From the NCBI RefSeq assembly GCF_003172895.1, contig NZ_QGKL01000029.1, positions 269,412-333,411 on the forward strand: 64,000 nt of DNA. The letters run 5' to 3'. The position numbers and the translations under genes were made by a program. The notes beneath the pieces were generated by a model. The model was not told the origin of the DNA and ran no database searches. It saw only the letters and a program-made list of their open reading frames with translations. Positions 45,972 to 54,964 of the stretch are shown here, piece after piece (positions within the stretch are counted from its first letter, which is position 1; each line of letters opens with the position of its first letter). This DNA comes from Leucothrix arctica. GTDB lineage: Bacteria > Pseudomonadota > Gammaproteobacteria > Thiotrichales > Thiotrichaceae.

Positions 45972-48572
45972 TTATTCAGTTCCGATTTCATTTATTTCAT
46001 CGATCATCAAAACAACGCCATCTACTTTTCTCTTTGAATTCAAATAAGGCAATATCTTTAATGCACCTTCATGCCCATTAGGCAGTATGATTTTTCGAGT
46101 ATGAGTTGTTCCCTTTAAAGCACATTGAGCCAAGTATTTTTCGATGCTTTCAAAGCCAAACGATAGCTTTAAGTCTAAGAAAGAACGATTGACATCAACC
46201 GGTAGAATATTGATGTAGTCTCCAAATGGCGCAGTGTAACGTCGAATTCGATAAGACTTATCTAAAAATATTGCCGCTATTCCCGTTGATTTCATGAAGT
46301 TATCAATATCGTTTGTTGCGACCGTTAACTCATTTATTTTCTGCTGATATTCTGAGTTAAGTGTATAAAGCTCTTCATTAACCGCCTGTAGCTCTTCATT
46401 GGTGCCCTGTAGCTCTTCATTTGACGCCATAAGCTCTTCGTTTGACGTCTGAAGTTGTTCACTGGCATTACTCAACTGTGCTTGTGATGTACCTAAACGC
46501 GCCCTCAACTCTTTAACTTCATTTTCAAGAAATTCTAGGCGTTTCTTCTCAGCCTCATCAGCAGGCAGTAGAAGACTATTGTCTTCAGTACTGATCACCG
46601 AAAGTTCAGTCGTGGTATCCATTAGTGTCACGATATGAAACACATCAGCATCACTATTAGGTTTATCATAATGGTGATACGGAATCACACGAACAGTGAA
46701 ACGCTTATCACCTGACTGACTTTCTTCTAGGTCTCGATAAATAACTTCTTTTTTAGTCGTATTGCACTGATCTATCGCTGAAAGTATGTAACTTGATATT
46801 GAAGGCGTAAATAAGTCAGTGATCTTATCCGATGTCCTTCCTGGCTTATGTGGTAAAAGCCAATCAGAAATATGTCCGTAAGAGTGAATCACCTCTAAGT
46901 GCTTATCTGCGATAACCGTGGCCGGCAAAAAGCGATCAAAGATCAACTCTGCGACCTGTGAAAGTAATATAATTTTATTATTAGCTTGGCTGCGTTGAAC
47001 AAATTTCGTGGGTGTCTTAGGTTTCTCCTTGTCATTGTTTGCGAGAAACTGCGTATTCTGATTAGTCATCTTGACTTTTTCAGTCGACGCATTGATCTTC
47101 TTATAAATTTTGCCTCTATAATCAACACACTCAAACACATTATCCGACTGAAAAGGTGTTTCAGCCTTACCCAAAAATAAATGCCCGCCTTGCGCCAACG
47201 AAAAACTAATCGAATTAAATGCTTTTTGTTGTCCCACAGGCTGGAAGTAAATCAGCATATTACGGCAAGTCACGAGGTCTATATTAGAAAATGGTGGATC
47301 CTTGAGAATGTCGTGCTTCGCAAAAACGACCATATTTCTAATATGTTTTCTTATCCGATAACTATTCGCAGTTTCTTTGACAAAGTGATTACTTAAAAGG
47401 GGCTCAAAAATCTCGGTAGAAATACTTTCTGGATAAATACCCAATGCTGCTTTATCAAGACCACGAACATCAGCATCCGTCGCAAAGATCTTAACATCTA
47501 ACTGCTTACCCATTTGCTCCATCACATCGTGGCAGATCATCGCTATGGTGTAAGCTTCTTCACCACTAGAACAGGCAATACACCAAATACGGATAGGCTC
47601 ATTAGTCTCTCTTGCGGCTATAAGCTTTTCAATGACCTCCTCTCGAAGTGATTTGAACGCTTCAGTATCTCTAAAGAACTCGGTAACGCCAATAAACAGA
47701 TCTTGCTGCAAACGTATAAGTTCATTACTCGGTTTATCCTCGAGTAGCCTGATGTAATCAGTCAACGAAGCAACTTGATTGATATTCATCCTGTTCTTTA
47801 ATCGTCGCGAAAACGAAGAAAGCTTGTAAACAGAAAAATCTATGCCTGAATCTTCCATCAGAAGACTGCAAATTTTCTGCACCAGACGATTTGAATCACT
47901 CATTTCACTTGCTAATGTCTGGCCGGAAACATGTGGGTTTTTGAGGTAGTTAACCGTGGTTAACGCTAGCTCTTCGATAGGCGCTGTAAGGTCAACAACA
48001 CCCGTCGCAATGGCATTCATTGGCATACCATTAAACTGGCTATCATCTGGGCTTTGTACCATGACCAAACCACCCGTCTCATGTATCGCTTTGATACCAA
48101 GACAACCATCGCTTCCAGTACCAGACAAAATAATGCCAATACTTCGATAAGTAACATTTTGCGCGATACTTCGGAAGAAGTAATTAATCGGTAAATGGAG
48201 TCTTGTCTTACTGCTACGATCAATGGGGACTATTTTATTCCCCTCAAGCGCCATTTCCTTGCCTGGAGACATTAGATAAATATTATTTGGCTCAATATCG
48301 ACGGCTTCATCAACCACACTCACGGGCATCGTTGTATGGCGCTCCAAGAGCTTGTCCATAATGCTTTTATAATCTGGTGACAAATGTTGAATAACAACGA
48401 AAGCTGCATCCGTATCATTAGGGATGCTATCAAACCAACGTTGCAGTGCCTCTAAGCCTCCAGCAGATGCTCCGATCGCGACAATGTTCATTAGCTCTTC
48501 TGACAGCAAGTCACCCTTTGCCTCGACAAACGCAGGCTGTAACGGGTTAAATTCAGGTATATTCTCTTTCAT
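45972..48572 (-). CDS. CheB methylesterase-CheR methyltransferase fusion with coiled coil and PAS domain
   Basis: The 866-residue protein has a CheB domain (residues 28-210) with Ser36 (GASAGG), His63 (IQHLSPD) and Asp155 (GTGSDGC). A CheR domain (about 225-495) follows, with IACSSGEEAYTIAM for SAM binding and VTCRNMLIYF. A PAS-like region precedes a Glu-rich heptad coiled coil (about 650-730, repeated NEEL units), and a final PAS domain ends the chain. No receiver domain precedes CheB, so activity is probably not controlled by CheA. It overlaps the GGDEF-EAL gene by four bases. The substrate need not be a chemoreceptor. Confidence 0.93.
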   Translation of the reverse strand: MKENIPEFNPLQPAFVEAKGDLLSEELMNIVAIGASAGGLEALQRWFDSIPNDTDAAFVVIQHLSPDYKSIMDKLLERHTTMPVSVVDEAVDIEPNNIYLMSPGKEMALEGNKIVPIDRSSKTRLHLPINYFFRSIAQNVTYRSIGIILSGTGSDGCLGIKAIHETGGLVMVQSPDDSQFNGMPMNAIATGVVDLTAPIEELALTTVNYLKNPHVSGQTLASEMSDSNRLVQKICSLLMEDSGIDFSVYKLSSFSRRLKNRMNINQVASLTDYIRLLEDKPSNELIRLQQDLFIGVTEFFRDTEAFKSLREEVIEKLIAARETNEPIRIWCIACSSGEEAYTIAMICHDVMEQMGKQLDVKIFATDADVRGLDKAALGIYPESISTEIFEPLLSNHFVKETANSYRIRKHIRNMVVFAKHDILKDPPFSNIDLVTCRNMLIYFQPVGQQKAFNSISFSLAQGGHLFLGKAETPFQSDNVFECVDYRGKIYKKINASTEKVKMTNQNTQFLANNDKEKPKTPTKFVQRSQANNKIILLSQVAELIFDRFLPATVIADKHLEVIHSYGHISDWLLPHKPGRTSDKITDLFTPSISSYILSAIDQCNTTKKEVIYRDLEESQSGDKRFTVRVIPYHHYDKPNSDADVFHIVTLMDTTTELSVISTEDNSLLLPADEAEKKRLEFLENEVKELRARLGTSQAQLSNASEQLQTSNEELMASNEELQGTNEELQAVNEELYTLNSEYQQKINELTVATNDIDNFMKSTGIAAIFLDKSYRIRRYTAPFGDYINILPVDVNRSFLDLKLSFGFESIEKYLAQCALKGTTHTRKIILPNGHEGALKILPYLNSKRKVDGVVLMIDEINEIGTE

Positions 48573-50656
48573 GAATAGACGACTTCCTTTGTCTTAGTCT
48601 GAGCTTGAGTAAAGCTGGCCATTTCTTCTAGTGGTATCGCTTTTGATATTAACCAACCTTGAATAATATCAACGCCTTCTTTCTTTAAAATAGTGAGCTG
48701 TTGTTCACTTTCAATGCCTTCAAATAATATGGTTTTGTTTAATTCATTACTCATTTTGATAATTGCTCGAACGATTTTTCTCGTATCATGTAACGCCAAA
48801 TTTTGTGTGAAGCTTTGATCAACCTTGATAATGTCTATAGGGAAATTATGTAACATTGAAAGGCTAGAATACCCTGTTCCAAAGTCATCAAGCGCTATCT
48901 TCAAACCCACCTCTTTTAGTCGCTCTAGTTGCTTCTTAACTTCTATATGATTAGAAATAAGTAGGCTTTCTGTTATTTCAATGGTGACGGTTTCAGCAGG
49001 TATCGAGTATTTCTGTAATGTGTCTTCAATAAACCGATAAAGATTATTATCACGGAACTGAATGGAAGAAAAGTTTACGGACAACTGATGCTTAGCACCG
49101 CTACCTCTAAGTAACTTGGCATGGTCAGATATTGCTTTCTCAAAGATCCACTTACCCATTTCACTCATCAAACCATTACTTTCAACCAATGGAATAAATA
49201 AGCTAGGGGCAATGTAATCACCATTCTTTTTCCATCGGATCAATGCTTCGTAACCATAAATCTCCCCAGTGGATATGTTCCACTGCGGCTGATAATAGAG
49301 CTCGAATTCATTACCCTCTAAAGCCCTATGCAAGGAGTCAATCAATAACTGTGTTTTACGTGCCTGTTCATTAATTCTTCCAGCGTACAAGCGATAAGTA
49401 TTCTTACCGTCATCTTTTGCATGATACATAGCCGTATCCGCTTCACTTAACAGCTGGCTACACTTTTCAGTTACTTTATCTTTGTCTAAAGTATCAGCAT
49501 ATGCAATATCAGATGGATTGACGCTAACAATACCGATACTCGCTGAAATATAGGATTCTTCTGCATGCTCTATCAGGGAGTAAGGCCGTGAAATTTCTTT
49601 GAGTAACCTTGAGGCATAGGCCTCAATATCAGGTGATGCTGAGAAGGTTTGTAATATCGCAAACTCATCCCCACCTAAACGTGCGACAGTGCTGTATTGG
49701 CCAGTAACAGATAAAATGCGTCGTGCGGTTTCAGCGAGCAATTTATCACCAATAATATGCCCATAAGCATCATTTACCGCCTTAAATCCATCTAAATCAA
49801 TAAACAACAGATAAAAAGAATGGACGGGGTGTAGTTGCCTAATATGCTGCTCAAGTGACTCCTGAAAAGCATAACGATTGCTGAGTCTAGTCAGCAAATC
49901 TGTCGTTGCTATTTGCTGTAAATGTTCCTGACTTTGCCTTTTATTATGTATATCTAAAAACAGTAAGATCACACTTGAACAATTGTTTAATTGATCAAAA
50001 CTAATTCGATAATGAACATTGAACCATGTATAGCTTCCGTGGGGAGTCATGATCCTGACATCTTGTTCTGAGTTCTTTTCGACTTGTGCGTGTTCATGCA
50101 ACATGTCTAGGAAAACATTTTTATCTTCTGGGTGCAGTATATTCACCCAATCTCTACCGACCACTTCCGTCAGGCTATAACCTGTCATTTCACTCCATGT
50201 CTTACTAGCGTAGAGTGTTCGCCATTGATCATCAATTTGAAGTACGCCAATGGATGACACTTTAATGATATCTCTAAACCGAGAAATTTCGATACTTTCA
50301 ATGACATCTTTGTCGACTTCATCGAGTGTAAAAACATCAGGTACATTCGAGTACTCTATCAAATACAGAATACCAGATTCATTTGAACCACTCAGTTGAA
50401 GCAGCTTATAGAAAGACTTTCTTTTATCGCTTTTTTGCTCAAAAAACCCTAGGTTATATATGGGGGTTTCATTAGAAAACTCAGCAGAGCTAATGTTGTT
50501 ATTTAATATCAGTTGATTGATTTGATTCTCAAGTTCAGCATCACATTCACCGATGGTATAACCAAGTGATAACTTCGGTGGAGCAGCTAAGTTCTTGAGG
50601 CTTCCCGATATTTTCACAACTTTTAAAGAGCTATCTAAATAGTAATGGACGTACAT
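48569..50656 (-). CDS. PAS-GGDEF-EAL c-di-GMP turnover protein
   Basis: The 695-residue cytoplasmic protein has a PAS domain (about 125-235) and a GGDEF domain (about 245-420) with an intact GGDEF motif. Its EAL domain (about 435-680) has YEALIRW and DDFGTGYSSL. Both catalytic signatures look intact, so it may make or break down cyclic di-GMP depending on input. Its stop overlaps the start of the CheB-CheR gene by four bases, indicating one operon. Confidence 0.93.
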   Translation of the reverse strand: MYVHYYLDSSLKVVKISGSLKNLAAPPKLSLGYTIGECDAELENQINQLILNNNISSAEFSNETPIYNLGFFEQKSDKRKSFYKLLQLSGSNESGILYLIEYSNVPDVFTLDEVDKDVIESIEISRFRDIIKVSSIGVLQIDDQWRTLYASKTWSEMTGYSLTEVVGRDWVNILHPEDKNVFLDMLHEHAQVEKNSEQDVRIMTPHGSYTWFNVHYRISFDQLNNCSSVILLFLDIHNKRQSQEHLQQIATTDLLTRLSNRYAFQESLEQHIRQLHPVHSFYLLFIDLDGFKAVNDAYGHIIGDKLLAETARRILSVTGQYSTVARLGGDEFAILQTFSASPDIEAYASRLLKEISRPYSLIEHAEESYISASIGIVSVNPSDIAYADTLDKDKVTEKCSQLLSEADTAMYHAKDDGKNTYRLYAGRINEQARKTQLLIDSLHRALEGNEFELYYQPQWNISTGEIYGYEALIRWKKNGDYIAPSLFIPLVESNGLMSEMGKWIFEKAISDHAKLLRGSGAKHQLSVNFSSIQFRDNNLYRFIEDTLQKYSIPAETVTIEITESLLISNHIEVKKQLERLKEVGLKIALDDFGTGYSSLSMLHNFPIDIIKVDQSFTQNLALHDTRKIVRAIIKMSNELNKTILFEGIESEQQLTILKKEGVDIIQGWLISKAIPLEEMASFTQAQTKTKEVVYS

Positions 50657-50871
50657 ATAATTATTTTACACCACCTTTCATCCCGAACATCTCGATATAT
50701 GCCCAGCTAAGGCAGAACCCCCTTGCAAGTTAATGAAAAACAACATTCAATTTTATAATTTCTTACTAATCAACATTACAGAAGCGTTCACGACAGTCAT
50801 AGATCAAATATCAACCAATAATATTAAAATTAAAGATGGCCCGGCCAATATTCAATCAAACCCTGTAGGTT

Positions 50872-51384
50872 TTAAAATCTAGCACTTTGAATATCTTCTT
50901 TTATTTGCATATAGCTCTGTATATGCGTCATGTTGTCTCTGTTCATTTCACTAACAAATTTTTCAACGCGTGATAAGTCAAAGTACGTATCATTACAAGA
51001 CACTCGTCCCCCAATAAGCAACTTATTAATCTTTTCTGGTAACTTTTCTAGAGTATTTTTTAAGAGAAAATCATCTGCTTTCGCCAAAACAGTTTGAGAT
51101 GCAATACTTTCATCCTCAAATGCATTCGTTACGAAAATAAATAGGGATTTAGGCAAGGATTGACGAGAGTAGTCCATTACATCTAAACCACAAAAGCCAG
51201 CAAACTTATACTCAGACAAGATAAGGTCTGGACTGTGATTATCTAGATAGTTTAAAAAATCACAGAACGACCCGACCACTGCGACCTTCGCAAAGGGAAG
51301 CACCTCTTTAACGTAAAGACTAGTTGACTCGGCATACCCCTTATTTTCTTCAATAATGAGAACGCTTAATGACTCTTTTAACAT
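50872..51384 (-). CDS. Response-regulator-like protein with Glu at the phosphorylation site
   Basis: From ATG 51384 (GAGGG eight bases upstream) the protein has 170 residues with a receiver fold: LSVLIIEEN (acidic pair), LILSEYKF, a Thr in FIFVTNAF and Lys in FLLKNTLEK. The phospho-acceptor Asp is Glu58, so it should not be phosphorylated and may mimic the active state. The C-terminal 50 residues are helical, with no known output domain. It lies upstream of the c-di-GMP gene with a 214-base gap on the same strand. Confidence 0.75.
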   Translation of the reverse strand: MLKESLSVLIIEENKGYAESTSLYVKEVLPFAKVAVVGSFCDFLNYLDNHSPDLILSEYKFAGFCGLDVMDYSRQSLPKSLFIFVTNAFEDESIASQTVLAKADDFLLKNTLEKLPEKINKLLIGGRVSCNDTYFDLSRVEKFVSEMNRDNMTHIQSYMQIKEDIQSARF

Positions 51385-51567
51385 ATTATCGACCCTCACA
51401 TCGGGAGATTTAGCATTTACAGCTGACTTATGTAAGCTACCCAGTAGCATTATGGGAAAAGCCAATTAAACAGTCTGTATAACTAACAGTATTAAAGGTT
51501 CAACTGCACTACTGAAAAAGTTAGCTCTACCAACAAAGAGATACTAAAATCCTACCAATGAATGATG

Positions 51568-51600
51568 AAATAAATAAATAAATAAATAAATAAATAAATA
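51568..51600. repeat. Tetranucleotide tract (AAAT)8
   Basis: An uninterrupted AAAT repeat of about 33 bases lies some 180 bases upstream of the pseudo-receiver gene. Such tracts slip during replication and can switch expression. The rest of the 575-base gap (51385-51959) holds a terminator and no gene. Confidence 0.8.
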
Positions 51601-51847
51601 TCTTACTTCTAGATTATTTAAAACAGCCTCTGACTCAGGCCTGTCATCTAGATGACATTTTTGTCAGAAAACTACTCTTTGAATCAAAGTCGAAGTATGA
51701 ATCTACGTTTTTGAAGTTACCTATCTCAGCTGATAGTCGGGGTGTCGTTGGTTCTTAGGGTATATGCAGCTACACAGCTTTTATTAAATCAGCTAGAAAT
51801 TAAACCATACAATATGTACATATATTAATCATTTTCATGATGGTTTT

Positions 51848-51878
51848 AAAAAAAGCCCGATAGAATGAACTATCGAGC
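51848..51878 (-). terminator. Rho-independent terminator after the dehydrogenase gene
   Basis: Read leftward, GCTCGATAG/CTATCGGGC (one mismatch) with a 6-base loop is followed by a run of T. Confidence 0.7.
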
Positions 51879-51959
51879 CTATTTCGTGATTTATTTCAAG
51901 CATTAGCAACTTGACAAAGATGCACCACAACCAAAAATTGAGTGAGTAAGTCGTGAAGT

Positions 51960-52835
51960 TTACTTACGAGGCAGGCGTGTCACTAGGCTTGACGTATCTG
52001 AACGATTGCCGCCGTTGCTCTGCACTTCTTCGTAGAATGTATCGACTAGCTTAGTCACGGGCAGCTCCGAACCATTTGTTAGTGCTTCATCAAAACAAAG
52101 CCCCAAGTCCTTACGCATCCAGTCCACGGCAAAACCATAATCAAATTTGCCATCAATCATCGTTTCATGACGGTTATCCATTTGCCAAGATTGTGCGGCA
52201 CCCTTGCCTATTACATCAAATACTTGTCTAGCGTTTAAGCCTGCATTTTGAGCAAATGCGACACCTTCAGATAAGCCTTGTACCAACCCTGCAATACAAA
52301 TTTGGTTGACCATCTTAGTAAGCTGTCCCGCGCCTGACTCACCCATACGTTGAATTGACTTTGCGAAGCATTCAATCAATGGTCTTGCGGTATCAAAACT
52401 AATCTCACAACCACCACACATGACCGTCAGTGCGCCATTGACCGCGCCTGCTTGACCACCTGAAACAGGGGCGTCAATAAAGCAAAAGCCAAGATCTTCA
52501 GCAGTTTCTGAAATCTCACGTGCAACGGTGGCAGACGCGGTGGTGTGATCGATAAAGATAGCGCCTGTTTTCATGCCTTTGAATGCGCCCGACTCCCCAG
52601 TCGTTACGCTACGCAAATCATCGTCATTCCCGACACATGAAAATACGAAATCGGCACCTTCAGCAGCTTCGGCGGGTGTTGCTGCATGGCGCCCACCATG
52701 TTCAGCGACCCACGCTTCGGCTTTACTACTGGTACGATTGTAAACGCAGACAGAGTGACCTGCTGCAGCTAAATGTCCGGCCATAGGGTAGCCCATTACC
52801 CCTAAACCGATAAATGTTACCTTGTACTTGCTCAT
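51960..52835 (-). CDS. Beta-hydroxyacid dehydrogenase (3-hydroxyisobutyrate/tartronate-semialdehyde type)
   Basis: The 291-residue NAD(P)-dependent enzyme has GLGVMGYPMAGHLAAAGH at the N-terminus, a NRTSSKAE loop that suggests NADP preference, DAPVSGGQAGA, and the catalytic Lys in GQLTKMVNQ. Family members act on 3-hydroxyisobutyrate, tartronate semialdehyde or related acids. Substrate is not settled. It is not contiguous with the hexuronate genes at 58.6-61.5 kb. Confidence 0.9.
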   Translation of the reverse strand: MSKYKVTFIGLGVMGYPMAGHLAAAGHSVCVYNRTSSKAEAWVAEHGGRHAATPAEAAEGADFVFSCVGNDDDLRSVTTGESGAFKGMKTGAIFIDHTTASATVAREISETAEDLGFCFIDAPVSGGQAGAVNGALTVMCGGCEISFDTARPLIECFAKSIQRMGESGAGQLTKMVNQICIAGLVQGLSEGVAFAQNAGLNARQVFDVIGKGAAQSWQMDNRHETMIDGKFDYGFAVDWMRKDLGLCFDEALTNGSELPVTKLVDTFYEEVQSNGGNRSDTSSLVTRLPRK

Positions 52836-53007
52836 GCTTTACCCCTTAAATGCATTGCAATGTTTTTATATGTTAGAAATATATTAACAGAAGAATGTAT
52901 CTATTAGTCAGCAGTTGCCATCAAGAGTTTCTATAGTAGAGTGATATATTTTTATACAATGCGAATACCCTAAACACTTTGGCCGAAAAGTATCTACAGG
53001 CTTCATT

Positions 53008-53246
53008 TCAAACGAGATAAAACGTTATTTCACTAGTGTAGTTATTGATGCCGAACTGGACTGTCGAAGTGACCGCTTCCCAGTTCTTTGAACGGTTAGA
53101 TACCGCACCACCCATTCGGTGAGAAAACCGTCAATAAAAATAATTGGTGTGCCCACTCCAGATTTAATTTCTACTACGTTCAACTGACTCTCTTTGCTCT
53201 CAAAAAGGTCAGTGAATATCGTTGTGTTTTTTAGCTTACTAATCAC
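53008..53246 (-). pseudogene. Fragment resembling DUF726-like alpha/beta hydrolase, frameshifted
   Basis: The leftward frame from GTG 53246 encodes VVEIKSGVGTPIIFIDGFLTE, reminiscent of the strand-loop of DUF726-type hydrolases, then loses resemblance. A different frame just downstream reads SKNWEAVTSTVQFGINNY before a stop at 53008, which also fits that family. Together they suggest a short degraded 5' fragment. Support is weak and composition-based. The remaining 475 bases around it (52836-53310) show no other feature. Confidence 0.25.
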
Positions 53247-53310
53247 GTATTCATTACCTAAGCATTGCCTCGAGAGTTAGCCGATTAAGCTATTGGCTAA
53301 TCTTACCCTA

Positions 53311-54954
53311 TTACGCAAACAACCCATCCAAATATGCACTATTCAGATCTCCCGAACTCGTTACAAAGTTACCCAAGTTAGGGAATATCGTTGGCATCAA
53401 TGCATCGTCAATACCAAACCAACGACATAAGGACGCGTTCAATTGGTCTTGTGCAGTGGTTGGAATTATTCGTCCTTTGTGACTGTAGTCATCTGCGCCA
53501 TCAATGGTTACATCAGGCAGCTTACCTAGCATCTGACCTCCCATTAAATTACCTGCGTTGTTTGCACCATCGCCTCCCATCACAAGGTGGTGTGCACCCC
53601 ATGCATGATCTGTTCCATCGCCATTATTTCCGAGAGTTCTCCCGAAGTCTGACATGGTAAAGCTAGTCACTTTATTGGCATGACCAAGCTCTTCCATCGC
53701 TGTTTGAAACTTAGATAAACCCAAACTCAATTCACGAAGTAATAACGGATGTTCAGTCTCTTGCTTACTATGCGTGTCAAAACTTCCCAAACTCACCATA
53801 AAGATCTGGCGTTTATAGCCGCCACTTTGGAAGGCATCTTTAGCGCCCATATCAATCATTTTAGCCACTGACTCAAGCTGGCTAATCAGTCGACCACCAA
53901 TGTTACCTGATAAACCAAGGTCACTAGAAGAAGGCACTGAGAACAACTCATTCCCGTAACTATCCTTGCTGCTATAACCAATATCGTGATTATTCCAAGC
54001 CTTATCAATTAACTCGAATATGTTTAATGAGCGATTGGACGCAGACGAGAACAATGATTTAAACGGATCACTACTTGTGAAAGTACTGCTTTGATCAAAG
54101 CTAACATCACCCGTTGCAGATGTATTCGAAACACCCGTCAACGCTTTATAAAGCGCAATACGATCTTGGTGGCTCGACCACTCTTCATTTTGCATATCAT
54201 ATATTTCTGGCGGGCTGCCGGGGCTAAAAACCAGTGGGTTACTGTTAGCGCCAATCAACATACGGTCACTGCCTGCATAGGAAATATTTAGTCCCATCAG
54301 TGAGCCATTGTTTATTTCTGGCCAGCTATCCGCGATTCGTCCTGCCCAACCGACATCATTTAAGTTGTCACCCTGACCGGTCTGTAAGGCACGCTGCTGG
54401 TGGTTATGTGCGAACAAAAACAACGGTAATCGTGCTATTTCTGCCTTAATACCAGCACGCGTGACACGCTCCACAAGATTACCAACATTGGCAACAACAG
54501 AGGCTTTGTTCTGGCTGAGTAACTGCGCAAGCTCTGGCATCACGCCATTAACGCCCAGATCAAAACCATTACCTTGCAGCATCGGGTAATTCCCTTTGAG
54601 GTAGGCCGCAGCATCGCTACCACCATCATAATATGGGTTTAAAGAACCACGCCCCAAATAGCCATCACCTAGCGGCAAGGCCGTATTAGCAACTGAGAGG
54701 TCACCTCGACTTTCAGCATAAGCGTTATAGCCTGTTTTGCTGTCACTCCCCGTCGGTATTAGCATATTAAAACTGTCATTACCGCCATACATAAATACAC
54801 AGACCATAGCTTTGTAATCAGAAAAGGCAGGTGTTGCTGCCATTGCTTCACGCATTAGTGCGAGCTGACCGACTGAGCCTAATGCACCTGTGGCTCCACC
54901 CGCTAACAAGGTCTTGAGAAAGTCGCGACGATTTTTTAACGTATTATTAGACAT
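53311..54954 (-). CDS. Tat-exported DUF1501 protein
   Basis: From ATG 54954 (AAGGA seven bases upstream) the protein has 547 residues. NRRDFLKTLLAGGATGALG at the N-terminus is a twin-arginine signal. The body has the DUF1501 features VCVFMYGGNDSFNMLIP, SLGSFDTHSKQ and MSDFGRTLGNNGDGTDH, an alkaline-phosphatase-like (sulfatase) fold with metal-binding residues. The DUF1800 gene ends 10 bases upstream, a pairing common in bacteria. Function of the pair is unknown. Confidence 0.9.
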   Translation of the reverse strand: MSNNTLKNRRDFLKTLLAGGATGALGSVGQLALMREAMAATPAFSDYKAMVCVFMYGGNDSFNMLIPTGSDSKTGYNAYAESRGDLSVANTALPLGDGYLGRGSLNPYYDGGSDAAAYLKGNYPMLQGNGFDLGVNGVMPELAQLLSQNKASVVANVGNLVERVTRAGIKAEIARLPLFLFAHNHQQRALQTGQGDNLNDVGWAGRIADSWPEINNGSLMGLNISYAGSDRMLIGANSNPLVFSPGSPPEIYDMQNEEWSSHQDRIALYKALTGVSNTSATGDVSFDQSSTFTSSDPFKSLFSSASNRSLNIFELIDKAWNNHDIGYSSKDSYGNELFSVPSSSDLGLSGNIGGRLISQLESVAKMIDMGAKDAFQSGGYKRQIFMVSLGSFDTHSKQETEHPLLLRELSLGLSKFQTAMEELGHANKVTSFTMSDFGRTLGNNGDGTDHAWGAHHLVMGGDGANNAGNLMGGQMLGKLPDVTIDGADDYSHKGRIIPTTAQDQLNASLCRWFGIDDALMPTIFPNLGNFVTSSGDLNSAYLDGLFA

Positions 54955-54964
54955 CATCAATTCC

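Noticed and set aside
51568..51600. CRISPR or other interspersed repeat
   Set aside because: It is an uninterrupted AAAT tract without spacers; no CRISPR-like array occurs in the window.
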